Source: Burkholderia sp. OK233 (lineage in GTDB: Bacteria; Pseudomonadota; Gammaproteobacteria; Burkholderiales; Burkholderiaceae). Taken from it: a stretch of DNA of 64,000 nucleotides. The notes below the pieces were generated by a model. The model was given only the letters and a program-made list of their open reading frames with translations, was not told the DNA's origin and did not search any database. The DNA lies in contig NZ_OCSR01000001.1 in NCBI RefSeq assembly GCF_900230185.1, positions 5,022,001 to 5,086,000 of the forward strand. Direction: 5' to 3'. Of this stretch, positions 54,565-62,996 are shown piece by piece (the stretch's first letter is position 1; every line of letters begins with the position of its first letter). The position numbers were made by a program, and so were the translations under genes.

Positions 54565-54669
54565 GCTAGTCTCCTCTTCATGACGCCTCGAGCAACGCTC
54601 GATAGATGAAGCTTATGCTGGGGAGCGCGCGTCCCTATAACCAGAAAGATTGCGCGCTTACCAACAGGT

Positions 54670-54737
54670 CCGATAATTTTTGATCGGGCTTATCGCTGAG
54701 GACTTAGTCCTCAGCGTCACCCTTAAAGTTGAGGGTG
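54670..54737. other. Cluster of three consecutive hairpins
   Basis: Three inverted repeats in tandem between the HbpS/GlcG and DUF4148 genes: CCGAT/ATCGG (54670-54687), CGCTGAGGACT/AGTCCTCAGCG with a single-base loop (54694-54716, perfect 11-bp stem) and CACCCT/AGGGTG (54718-54737). The last abuts the DUF4148 stop codon. They could terminate or stabilise the upstream mRNA and so set different expression levels in the operon. Confidence 0.55.
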
Positions 54738-55067
54738 TTATTGACCCGATGCGGATGCCGGTGTAGCGGGTTTCGATGCAGCGGCCTTACGCTCCGCGTC
54801 CATGAGATTTTGCGGATAGTTATCCTGATTGCCTGACTCTCGATAGCCGCTCTTCTCGAGGGCCTTCAACTCGGCGTTCTTCTTTTCGCGCCGGGCCTTA
54901 CTAGCAGCCTTCCGTTGAGCCTTGGCGATCTGCTTTGGCGTTGATGCGCCCATGGAGGAGGAGGCCTGCTCGCCACTAGCCGGTTGAGCCGTCGCCACAG
55001 GCGCCTCGATAAGCACCAAACCAAGCGATACGACGAGTGCAGCTGAAACTGCACGAAACTGGACCAT
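54738..55067 (-). CDS. DUF4148 family small exported protein
   Basis: 109-aa protein. The signal peptide is VSAALVVSLGLVLIEAPVAT. A Lys/Arg/Ala-rich segment (IAKAQRKAASKARREKKNAE) leads to the DUF4148 motif LKALEKSGYRESGNQDNYPQ with NLMDAERKA. DUF4148 proteins are abundant in Burkholderia and of unknown function. AAAGAGACTCAATC precedes the ATG. It lies between the beta-propeller and HbpS/GlcG genes. Confidence 0.8.
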   Translation of the reverse strand: MVQFRAVSAALVVSLGLVLIEAPVATAQPASGEQASSSMGASTPKQIAKAQRKAASKARREKKNAELKALEKSGYRESGNQDNYPQNLMDAERKAAASKPATPASASGQ

Positions 55068-55217
55068 GATTGAGTCTCTTTGAAAGTTGAATTACTGAGG
55101 GCAGCGGGACAGTGCAGCAAACCGCCCCAGGACCACTCGACGAAGTCCTGGGGAAATGGCAACGGTCCGACTGGGGCCTGACTGCGAGTCACACGCGGCA
55201 AACAACTACAGGGGCGC

Positions 55218-56351
55218 TTACTCGGTCGCGAATACCGCTACGCCCGCACCCGAAAACTGCTCCGAGTGACCCGGTCCGTGCGGCACGAAGACTCGATGAG
55301 ACTCACCGTCCACCGCCACTGAGTGCGCGCCCATCGTGGTCGGAACAATCGCGACGATGCTGCGCGTAGCAGCATCGATAATGCCGAGTGCCGGGTCGAA
55401 CTTCGCCGTCTTGCTGCCGACCTGGGAGACGTTGTCGGCCGAACGGTGACCGGCGGCGAGGAAGTAACGATTGGACACCGGGTCGTACACGACTTCGTCC
55501 GCGCCGCCGAACGGCAACTCGGTGACGGTTTTGCCGTTTGTACGGTCGATGATCACCGTAGTCTGCTTGCCACCCTCGTCGGGATCGCATCCGATCAGTG
55601 CATCGTTGCCCGGGCCCATCGCCAGGCCGGTCGGGCCTTCACAGCCCTTCAGCGAGAAAACATTCGCAACGACAGGCTTGCCTTCGAGAACCGAGGCGAC
55701 CGGAATGACATCGACCTCCCCTTTCGGATTGGCTTTCGTACCATCGTTGTTCAACACGAAGTTCTTGCCCTTCGGGTCATACGCGCACGCTTCAAGACCG
55801 GTCGAGTCCTTCAACAAGAGTTTGCCGATCACTTCCTGGCGCTCGGTATTGATGAAGGTGGCAAAAGGCGGTTCCTCTGCGCCGCTCGAGAACATCACGA
55901 CATGATGCTCAGGGTCCAGGCAGCTCTCGTCGGCGCGAATACCGGATGTGCTGACGGGAATGGTCTTAACCAGCTTTTTGGTTGCGACGTCGATCACCTT
56001 GACCGAGTTGACGTCGCCGACGTACACCAGCGACGTGCCCGGCACCGGCGTGACCCCCGATGGCCCCGATTTGTCATGGCTGGGTCCGATGCCGGCGAAG
56101 TTCGCCGAAATCTGGTCGAGCAGCGTGGCCGTTTTTGTGTCGAACACGTCCAGCGTGGCGTTCGCCCCGTCAGCCAGGTAGTACTTGCCGTCCGCCGACG
56201 CACTGATGTCGAAGCCGAACGGCTTGGCGCTCGTCACCGGAATATTCGCAACCCATTTGGGCGCGGTCTCTGCCGCGCTGCTCGCCCACGTATAAGCGGC
56301 GCCGACCGCGAAAGTACCCGCTAAAGCCAGGCCAAGGTATGTACGTTTCAT
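55218..56351 (-). CDS. YncE-like beta-propeller protein, exported
   Basis: 377-aa secreted protein. The signal is MKRTYLGLALAGTFAVGAAY with cleavage near TWASSA. Seven-bladed propeller repeats follow: ADGKYYLADGANATLDVFDT, VYVGDVNSVKVIDVATKKLV, TTVIIDRTNGKTVTEL and others of the YVTN/NHL type. GGAGGAGTCAACAC precedes the ATG at 56351. No enzyme site is visible; it may bind a ligand or partner protein in the periplasm. It follows the porin gene by 108 nt. Confidence 0.85.
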   Translation of the reverse strand: MKRTYLGLALAGTFAVGAAYTWASSAAETAPKWVANIPVTSAKPFGFDISASADGKYYLADGANATLDVFDTKTATLLDQISANFAGIGPSHDKSGPSGVTPVPGTSLVYVGDVNSVKVIDVATKKLVKTIPVSTSGIRADESCLDPEHHVVMFSSGAEEPPFATFINTERQEVIGKLLLKDSTGLEACAYDPKGKNFVLNNDGTKANPKGEVDVIPVASVLEGKPVVANVFSLKGCEGPTGLAMGPGNDALIGCDPDEGGKQTTVIIDRTNGKTVTELPFGGADEVVYDPVSNRYFLAAGHRSADNVSQVGSKTAKFDPALGIIDAATRSIVAIVPTTMGAHSVAVDGESHRVFVPHGPGHSEQFSGAGVAVFATE

Positions 56352-56459
56352 GTGTTGACTCCTCCAATCAATCGTTAAAATTTCCAGCCGCAGCTGGGAC
56401 GGGGAGCAGTTCCCCAATTCGGCTATCGCAGCGCAGACAAACCTGCGAAATAAGGGTGC

Positions 56460-57578
56460 TTAGAAAGCGTGATACATGCCGATTCGCACGTCAGCCTGCT
56501 GACCTGCCAGCGAGGGCGCGAAACTCCCGCCGATGACGGGGTCCACGCCGGATGACGCCTTCAGGTAATCCGAGGAGATATAAACCTGGGTTCGTTTCGA
56601 CAGCGAATAAAGCGCCGCTGCAGTCACCTGATTCCACGTGTGGCCTTCGAAGCCGGTGTGCTGATAACCCAGAACCAGTTGCGTGGCCGGCGTGACCTGA
56701 TACGTCGCCCCGGCTTCATAGACATGCATGACCGAGGTCTGGGCCTGGTACTTCAGGACGGTGTCGCTGAAGTCGCCGTAGAGCGTGAAGTCTCCAATCG
56801 CGTACGATGCGCCGATCCCGAACGTTCCCAGAGAGCTGATCTGGAACTCGGGCATCAGATCGGTCGCGGTATTGCCCGACACAGACGCGACAGGCACATT
56901 GAAGAACGTGTGGACACCAATTTGCGCATAAGGGTCCAGCGTGGGCTTGGCCTCGTACGTGTACGCTGCCCCCACAATCAGAGGTCCATTGGCGTATTGC
57001 AAACCGGCACTCCAGCCGCTTCCGTCATGAAAACTTCCCGCTGTATTGCTAAAGCCGTACATCGCGCCAAACGTGAAGCCGCCCCACACAGGACTCGTGT
57101 ACTTGATGGAGTTGTTCAAGCGGTCATTGTTGGTGTGGTCGAAGTCGCCCTGATGGATCGCGTAACCACTGCCGGAGGCGCCCACGTTGAACTGTCCAAA
57201 GAAATCCGCGCTGAAGTCGAACTGCCTGCCCATTGTCAGCGTGCCGTAGTCGGTCTGCAGACCCACCCACGCCTGCTGGCCAAATAAGGTGTTCGTCTGA
57301 TTGAGCTGACCGTTGTTCAGGCTAAACAGCGACGACAACTTGAACACAGTCTTGATGCCGCCGCCCATATCCTCGGTGCCCGTCAATATCCATAGATTTG
57401 GAAAGAGCACGCCGCTATCGGCCTTGTAATTGTGGTGACCACCTTCGTTGTCGACAAACGTGATACCGTCGTCCAGTTTGCCCGCCATCGTGATGCTGCT
57501 CTGTGCAAAGCTCGCACAGCTCAAACCAGCGCTGCACAGCCCCGCACCAATGACCGCGGCAATCAGCCTTCGTTTCAT
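56460..57578 (-). CDS. Gram-negative porin
   Basis: 372-aa trimeric outer-membrane porin of the Burkholderiales type. The signal is RLIAAVIGAGLCSAGLSCAS FAQ (split here), then SSITMAGKLDDGITF begins strand 1. It has the family segments LFGQQAWVGLQTDYGTLTMG and LYSLSKRTQVYISSDYLKAS, and ends MYHAF with the terminal Phe recognised for outer-membrane assembly. GAGGAAGAC precedes the ATG at 57578. It is first in the minus-strand block and would admit its substrate to the periplasm. It is related to the remnant at 3582-3770. Confidence 0.93.
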   Translation of the reverse strand: MKRRLIAAVIGAGLCSAGLSCASFAQSSITMAGKLDDGITFVDNEGGHHNYKADSGVLFPNLWILTGTEDMGGGIKTVFKLSSLFSLNNGQLNQTNTLFGQQAWVGLQTDYGTLTMGRQFDFSADFFGQFNVGASGSGYAIHQGDFDHTNNDRLNNSIKYTSPVWGGFTFGAMYGFSNTAGSFHDGSGWSAGLQYANGPLIVGAAYTYEAKPTLDPYAQIGVHTFFNVPVASVSGNTATDLMPEFQISSLGTFGIGASYAIGDFTLYGDFSDTVLKYQAQTSVMHVYEAGATYQVTPATQLVLGYQHTGFEGHTWNQVTAAALYSLSKRTQVYISSDYLKASSGVDPVIGGSFAPSLAGQQADVRIGMYHAF

Positions 57579-58094
57579 GTCTTCCTCACTCGCTCTTAGT
57601 AATGGATTCACTGCCAGCCGCTTCCGACGTCACAGCTCGCATTTATATATTCGTTGTACGAATCGTTCAGAAAAGAAAGACAAGGCAAAAGAAACACACG
57701 ACGCACCTGCACGACAGCCAGATTGCCTCGGTCGTCGCCTTAGCCGGCTTTCCGCCCGACCACCACGCCAAATCCTTCCTTAAGATCTACTTCTGCAATG
57801 CTGATGCAATCAATTTATTAACTAGTCATACTAAATATTCGTTGGCCACCCTATTCTTCCGGTGCGTCCTCAACTGATCTCGTTACCGATTACGTTTGTG
57901 TCGACCGGATCGTTATCCAGATAATACGGAACATCCGGTTAAAGTCCTTGACCTCGAAGTCTCGCCGCTTATCAAAGCGTCCATTTTCGTGACTAACGTT
58001 AGTTGGAGTTAGCGACAACGACGGCAAAGGACATGCAGGACAAACAACACAATGAGCGACAAACAACCCTGGGGTCAGGTGTCGCCAGGCAGAG
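57579..58094. other. Upstream region of the porin operon
   Basis: 516 bp without genes, AT-rich near 57800-57860. It holds the promoter of the porin-led block, the second copy of the shared element (57962-57991) and a perfect 12-bp palindrome ACTAACGTTAGT at 57993-58004 immediately beside it. Confidence 0.55.
57962..57991. promoter_or_regulatory. Shared element, copy 2, with adjacent palindrome
   Basis: CTCGCCGCTTATCAAAGCGT followed by CCATTTTCGT, matching 49234-49262 at 19 of the first 21 positions and again at TTTTCGT. Only 1 nt later comes the palindrome ACTAACGTTAGT (57993-58004). It is about 385 bp upstream of the porin start. The palindrome is absent from copy 1. Confidence 0.45.
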
Positions 58095-59102
58095 TCAGCC
58101 GATCCGCTCTTTTCTGCCCCGTCCTAGGACGTCCGCGAGCACGGCAATGAGCAGAACAGCGCCAATGATCAGTGGCTGCCAGTTTGCGTTGAGGTTCAGG
58201 AGGTTCATCCCGTCGATCACGAGCGCAAGAATGAGGCACCCGGACAACGTGCCCAGCAAGCTCCCTGCGCCACCGAACAGGGACGTGCCACCAATCAGTA
58301 TGGCCGCGATAGCGGGAAGCAGAAGCGGCTCGCCCATGGCTGAATCTGCAGCATTAACCCGCGCGAGATAGATGAGCGCGGCAATCCCGGACATCAAGCC
58401 GCTTATCGTGTACACGGCGATTTGGCGCCGACGCACCGGTATGCCGGAGAGCCTCGCGACCTCGCTATTGGCGCCGATCGCATAGATTTCCCGGCCGAAG
58501 TTGAGTCCTCCCGTGACGATCGTCGCGCCAATCAGCACGAACACCATCATGTAGACCGGCAACGGTATGCCGCCAAGAAATCCCGTTCCAAGTGTTCTGA
58601 ACCCCGTCGGAAAGCCGTAGATTTCGTTACCGCCCATGTAATGGAACGCGAGCCCCTGAACGACCCAAAGCATCCCATAGGTGGCGAGAAACGGTGGAAG
58701 CCGCAGCAACGTCACGGCGAGACCATTGAGCAGGCCGATCAGCGTACTGCACGATAGCGCGGTTGCGGCCGCCAGAATCGGCGACCCGCCTGTCTTCATG
58801 ACACCCGCCGCGAGACAGGCCGACAGCGTAAGATTGGCCGCGATCGAGAGATCAAAGCCCCCAGACAGGATCACCAGCGTGAGCCCGGAGGCGAGCAGGA
58901 ACATCAGACTGGCCTGGCGCAGAACGTTAAGCAGATTGGGGGTCGCAGAGAACGCAGACGTCGTGAAAACTAATGCCATCGCAATCAGAACGATGAGTCC
59001 GGCCCGATAGATCAGCGTAGCCGTTTCTTCGCGGACATGATGACGCACATCCAGCTGGCTGACGCGGGACCATACGAAACGGGAGTTGTTCAGAATACTC
59101 AT
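58095..59102 (-). CDS. Sugar ABC transporter permease (RbsC type)
   Basis: 335-aa inner-membrane permease of the ribose/xylose type with about 8-10 helices. The motif SGGFDLSIAANLTLSACLAA is the BPD_transp_2 'LSxGxxDLSxG' segment, and IAAILIGGTSLFGGAGSLLG is the conserved loop. The C-terminus is basic (RGRKERIG). Its ATG overlaps the stop of the second permease (ATGA). It is last in the operon. Confidence 0.92.
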   Translation of the reverse strand: MSILNNSRFVWSRVSQLDVRHHVREETATLIYRAGLIVLIAMALVFTTSAFSATPNLLNVLRQASLMFLLASGLTLVILSGGFDLSIAANLTLSACLAAGVMKTGGSPILAAATALSCSTLIGLLNGLAVTLLRLPPFLATYGMLWVVQGLAFHYMGGNEIYGFPTGFRTLGTGFLGGIPLPVYMMVFVLIGATIVTGGLNFGREIYAIGANSEVARLSGIPVRRRQIAVYTISGLMSGIAALIYLARVNAADSAMGEPLLLPAIAAILIGGTSLFGGAGSLLGTLSGCLILALVIDGMNLLNLNANWQPLIIGAVLLIAVLADVLGRGRKERIG

Positions 59103-60070
59103 GCTTTCGCTCCATTGACTCTGGATTTGCGCACACTATCTATAATCACCACGAGGAGCACCAGCATCCCGACGGAGACAACCTGAAGAGAAGACTCAAT
59201 GCCAAGGAGATTCAAGGCATTGCGCAAAACGCCGATCGTCACGACGCCCATGACCGTACCGAACAACCACCCTTCGCCACGCTCGAAAGACGTGCCACCG
59301 AGGACCACGGCCGCAATGGCATCGAACTCCATCCCGATTGCCGAGGCCGGTTCTGCAGAATTCATTCGACCGACCAGCACCAGCGCCGCCAGGCCGACCA
59401 TCAACCCGCCGAAGGCATAGATCGCAATGTGAAAGGCTTTGGCCTTGATGCCGGCGAGAAGCAGCGCATCCCGATTACCGCCGATGGCGAACACATAGGT
59501 GCCAAACCGGGTGTGATACAACAGGAGATGGGTAAGCGCATACGCGAGGAGCGCAAAGATCACCGGAAACGGAATGCCGAGAAGGGTCCACGCGTAGAGC
59601 TGGGCCACGCTGGGGTTCCCGACGACAACCGCATTGCCGTCCGTCAGCACTAGCGCGATACCGTGAGCGATGCCGAGCGTACCGAGTGTGACAACAAAGG
59701 GAGGAAGCCCCAGCCTCGCGATGAGGGCGCCGTTGAAGAGACCTGTCAACATCCCCACCGCTACTGAAGCACATAGCGCCAGCGCGATGCCCCAGCCCAA
59801 CCCGAGCGTCTGGGCAAAAACGACCGCACAGAGGCTGAGGAGCGCGCCCACGGAGAGGTCGAGCCCCTCGCTCAGGATGACGAGCGTCATCGGCATGGCA
59901 ATCATGAGCAGGATCGAGACCTGCAGTCCGATGTTGGTGATGTTGCCACTCGATGCAAATCCGGGCACACCGAGCATCGCCGCCACCGCAAGTACACCAC
60001 TCGTCGCGACAATCGACGGCACAGGCCGTCGCGTTCGTATCACACTGATTCTTTCAACGCTTGCTTCCAT
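59099..60070 (-). CDS. Sugar ABC transporter permease (RbsC type)
   Basis: 323-aa inner-membrane permease, partner of the preceding entry. It contains VILSEGLDLSVGALLSLCAV and IAAVVLGGTSFERGEGWLFG, the same two hallmark motifs. Two different permeases make a heterodimeric pore, as in some ribose/fructose-type systems. It begins 3 nt after the ATPase gene stop. Confidence 0.92.
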   Translation of the reverse strand: MEASVERISVIRTRRPVPSIVATSGVLAVAAMLGVPGFASSGNITNIGLQVSILLMIAMPMTLVILSEGLDLSVGALLSLCAVVFAQTLGLGWGIALALCASVAVGMLTGLFNGALIARLGLPPFVVTLGTLGIAHGIALVLTDGNAVVVGNPSVAQLYAWTLLGIPFPVIFALLAYALTHLLLYHTRFGTYVFAIGGNRDALLLAGIKAKAFHIAIYAFGGLMVGLAALVLVGRMNSAEPASAIGMEFDAIAAVVLGGTSFERGEGWLFGTVMGVVTIGVLRNALNLLGIESSLQVVSVGMLVLLVVIIDSVRKSRVNGAKA

Positions 60071-60073
60071 GAC

Positions 60074-61585
60074 TTAACTCCCGTGCATCGCCAGGCGAAG
60101 AATGTTCTGTTCGTTCAAGCTTTCTCTGGGCAATTCACCCGAGACCACGCCTTCGCGCATGACGTATGCGCGATCGCAAACGTGAACAATCTCCGTCAAT
60201 TCGGAACTGATGAGCAGAACGGCGGCACCGTCTTTGATCAGGTTCTCGATCAGATTGAAAATTTCCGTCTTTGCGCCAATGTCAATGCCGCGCGTCGGTT
60301 CATCAAATATGAACAACCGACAGCCGGCGCTGAGCCATTTGCCGATCACGATCTTCTGCTGATTGCCGCCGCTGAGAACACGTGCGCTCTTAGCGGGGTC
60401 ACCGGGCGCGATCCGCAGTGAATCGATGAGCGCTTTAGTCGCACTCCTTGCTTTCTCCGCTTGATACCATCCTCTCGGAAAGAGTTTCCACAGGCTGGCG
60501 GTGAGCAGGTTTTCGTGCACGGAGCGCTTCAGCGCCAGCCCTTCCTGCTTCCGGTTCTCAGGAATCAGACCCACGCCCATCGCCGCGACTTTGTGAGGAC
60601 CGCCGGTCACAGCCTCGCCAAAGACGGTGACCTGGCCGGTTTCGATCGGGTCTGCGCCAAAGACTGCCCGCACGACTTCCGTGCGCCCGGCGCCGACAAG
60701 TCCAGAGAGTCCGACGATCTCGCCGCACCGGACCTGCAGATCGACACCTCGGACGCCGGTTGTGGTGGTCAGTTGGCGCACGTCCAGCGCGACCTTGCCC
60801 GGCTCGCCGAAATATTGGCGCTTGTACACCGTTCCGACTGACCGGCCAACCATCAACGCGATCAGTTCATCGGGTGTCGCCGCGGTGGCCAGCATCGACT
60901 GCACCAGACGGCCGTCACGCAATACCGTGACGCGATCGCCCAGGTCGAACACCTCCTTCATGCGATGGGAGATATAGACAATTGCGGCACCGGACTCGCG
61001 CAGCTTCCTGACGACACCGAACAGCGCCTCCGCCTCACGATCGGAAATCGCCGCCGTCGGCTCGTCCATGACCACCACGCGGGCATCGTGCGAGAGCGCC
61101 TTCGCGATCTCCACCATCTGCTGCTGCGCGACGCCCAGGTCGGCTGCATACGCATGGGTATCGTAGGCAAGTCCAAGTTCTTCGAGCGCGGCCCTGGCGT
61201 CGAGATGCATCTTGCGATGATCGACCAGGCCAAAGCGATTGCGCGGTTCGCGCCCCAGGTAGATGTTCTGCGCGATGCTTAGATGCGGTACGAGGGAGAA
61301 CTCCTGGAAGATCACCGCAATGCCGAGTCGTTTGGCGTCAGCGGGCGACTCGATCGTTATCGGTCGGCCGTCGCTGAAGAACTCGCCGGAGTCGGCTCTG
61401 TACGCGCCGAACAGTACCTTCATCAAGGACGACTTCCCTGCGCCGTTCTCCCCGAGAAGCATATGCACTTCACCGGCATACAGCTGAAGGTCGACGTCAG
61501 TCAGGGCGCGCACACCCGGGAAGCTCTTGCAGATCTTGCGCAGCTCCAGGAGAGGCACGCCACCGGTCGGAATCGTTGTTTCCAT
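60074..61585 (-). CDS. Sugar ABC transporter ATP-binding protein (RbsA type)
   Basis: 503-aa double ATPase. The first domain has Walker A LLGENGAGKSSLMKVLFG, a signature at LGVAQQQMVEIAKALS and Walker B VVVMDEPTAAIS. The second domain has a degenerate Walker A (VGAGRTEVVRAVFG), the signature SGGNQQKIVIGKWLS and Walker B FIFDEPTRGIDIG, as usual for RbsA-type proteins. The ATG at 61585 (GAAGG upstream) is preferred over the GTG at 61597. It powers the two permeases downstream. Confidence 0.93.
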   Translation of the reverse strand: METTIPTGGVPLLELRKICKSFPGVRALTDVDLQLYAGEVHMLLGENGAGKSSLMKVLFGAYRADSGEFFSDGRPITIESPADAKRLGIAVIFQEFSLVPHLSIAQNIYLGREPRNRFGLVDHRKMHLDARAALEELGLAYDTHAYAADLGVAQQQMVEIAKALSHDARVVVMDEPTAAISDREAEALFGVVRKLRESGAAIVYISHRMKEVFDLGDRVTVLRDGRLVQSMLATAATPDELIALMVGRSVGTVYKRQYFGEPGKVALDVRQLTTTTGVRGVDLQVRCGEIVGLSGLVGAGRTEVVRAVFGADPIETGQVTVFGEAVTGGPHKVAAMGVGLIPENRKQEGLALKRSVHENLLTASLWKLFPRGWYQAEKARSATKALIDSLRIAPGDPAKSARVLSGGNQQKIVIGKWLSAGCRLFIFDEPTRGIDIGAKTEIFNLIENLIKDGAAVLLISSELTEIVHVCDRAYVMREGVVSGELPRESLNEQNILRLAMHGS

Positions 61586-61680
61586 GTTTGCCTTCACTTT
61601 GCGGCTTGAGCAGTCACTGGCTGTGCTGGCGTATCGTTCAAGCGATATCCGGCACCGCGGCAGCGCAAACCGTTGCCTCG

Positions 61681-62679
61681 TTAGTTACTCACGACATCGC
61701 CCCATTTCGGACACTGCCGTTTGTCGCCGGGCACCTCGAATGGCGCATAGTTCGTCTTGTCGATGACGATGCCTTTGATCAGAATGGTCTGCGGAATGGA
61801 CTCCTTACGCACCGTCTTCACGGCCGCCATCGTGGCAATGCAGCCCATCTTGTAGCCGTTGAATTCGGCCGTCGCCAAAAGTCGACCGTCCTTGATGGCT
61901 TTGACCGACTCCGGCACGCCCCCGATACCCACCACCTTGACCTGCTTCTGCCCGGCCGCCTCCAACGCCTCAATCGCACCCATCGCCATCACGTCCGCTG
62001 CCGCGAGAACACCGTCGATCTTTGGATTTGACTGAATCAGGTTTTCCATCACCTGAAGCGCCTGCAAACGCTGATAGTTCGCAGGCTGGGAGGCAAGGAG
62101 CTTGACGTTCGGAAATTCCTCCAGCGCCTTGTGAAAGCCGCGGACCCGTTCGTCACTCGTGGTGGAGCCCTTCACACCTTCAAGAATGACGACATTGCCT
62201 GTCCCGCCCAGGCTCTTCAGCAGATAGCGGCCGACGTCCAGCCCCAGATTGAAGTCATCGGCAACGACGACGGAGGCGAATTTTCCGCCTGCAACCCGGT
62301 CGTTGTAGTTGATGATCGGGATACCGATCGCGTTGACCTTCTCGATCTCCGGAACGACGCCATGAGGATTGACGCCCATGAACAGCACGACGCTGGGTTT
62401 CTTGACACTGACGTCCTCGAGCTCGCTGAGCTGTTCGCCAAGATCATTGGGCCGCGTCGGCGCGTAATGGGTCACCGAAACGCCAAGCTCCTTTGCCGCC
62501 GCATCGACGCCGGCATGGACGAGCGCGAAATGTGGATCGACCTGATTCTTGTAGAAGGCCGCAACAGTCTCGCCTGTCGCAAATGCGTTTGGCGCTGTGG
62601 CAATGCCCAGTGCGAGCGCACAGGTGATGAGAATGCGTTTTTTCGCCAGTCGGCTCGTCAGTTCCGTCGTCAGTTTCAA
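61681..62679 (-). CDS. Periplasmic sugar-binding protein (RbsB type)
   Basis: 332-aa type I periplasmic binding protein. The signal is ILITCALALGIATAPNAFAT. The binding domain starts TVAAFYKNQVDPHFALVHAG, with the motifs VLFMGVNPHGVVPEIEKVNA, GIPIINYNDRV and DGVLAAADVMAMGAIEALEA. It lacks the usual DxD hexose signature near the start, so the sugar is not predicted. The start is TTG at 62679 with GGAG 7 nt upstream. It is first in the importer operon, facing the LacI gene. Confidence 0.92.
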   Translation of the reverse strand: MKLTTELTSRLAKKRILITCALALGIATAPNAFATGETVAAFYKNQVDPHFALVHAGVDAAAKELGVSVTHYAPTRPNDLGEQLSELEDVSVKKPSVVLFMGVNPHGVVPEIEKVNAIGIPIINYNDRVAGGKFASVVVADDFNLGLDVGRYLLKSLGGTGNVVILEGVKGSTTSDERVRGFHKALEEFPNVKLLASQPANYQRLQALQVMENLIQSNPKIDGVLAAADVMAMGAIEALEAAGQKQVKVVGIGGVPESVKAIKDGRLLATAEFNGYKMGCIATMAAVKTVRKESIPQTILIKGIVIDKTNYAPFEVPGDKRQCPKWGDVVSN

Positions 62680-62795
62680 GGTCGTCTCCGTTTAACTGTT
62701 TTTCGGCGGGCCTCAAGCGAGTGCCCTGGTCCAGTACGCCAGCCCGGTTGAAGGAAGCAACCCGGGAAGCACCTCCAATCTTGCGCACAACTCAT

Positions 62796-62807
62796 GCAAT
62801 CGATTGC
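62796..62807. promoter_or_regulatory. Candidate LacI operator 1
   Basis: GCAATCGATTGC is a perfect palindrome with the central CG typical of LacI/GalR-family operators. It lies 117 bp upstream of the binding-protein start codon, where it would block the importer promoter. Confidence 0.6.
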
Positions 62808-62883
62808 TTAAAAGCAAATCAATTATTAAGCTCCTACTGCATCACGCCTGCTATTCGAACTCTTTTGTCGTTCGACAATCTTT

Positions 62884-62899
62884 ATGCAAACGTATGCAT
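62884..62899. promoter_or_regulatory. Candidate LacI operator 2
   Basis: ATGCAAACGTATGCAT is a 16-bp near-palindrome (7 of 8 pairs) with central CG, resembling PurR/LacI operators. It is centred about 90 bp from operator 1 and about 105 bp from the LacI gene start, so it could serve autoregulation or looping. Confidence 0.6.
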
Positions 62900-62996
62900 A
62901 TACTATCCCGGCAGATACCTTTGTCAATTCATTTATGACACCCAGCGCATAGGGTTTGTACTTGCAACATTGAGAGCAACCCTTTGCACCTATACA

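Larger units (their letters stand above)
62680..62996. other. Divergent control region, importer and LacI gene
   Basis: 317 bp holding promoters for both directions and two LacI-type operators, listed separately. It is AT-rich at 62800-62960. No gene is seen. Confidence 0.6.
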
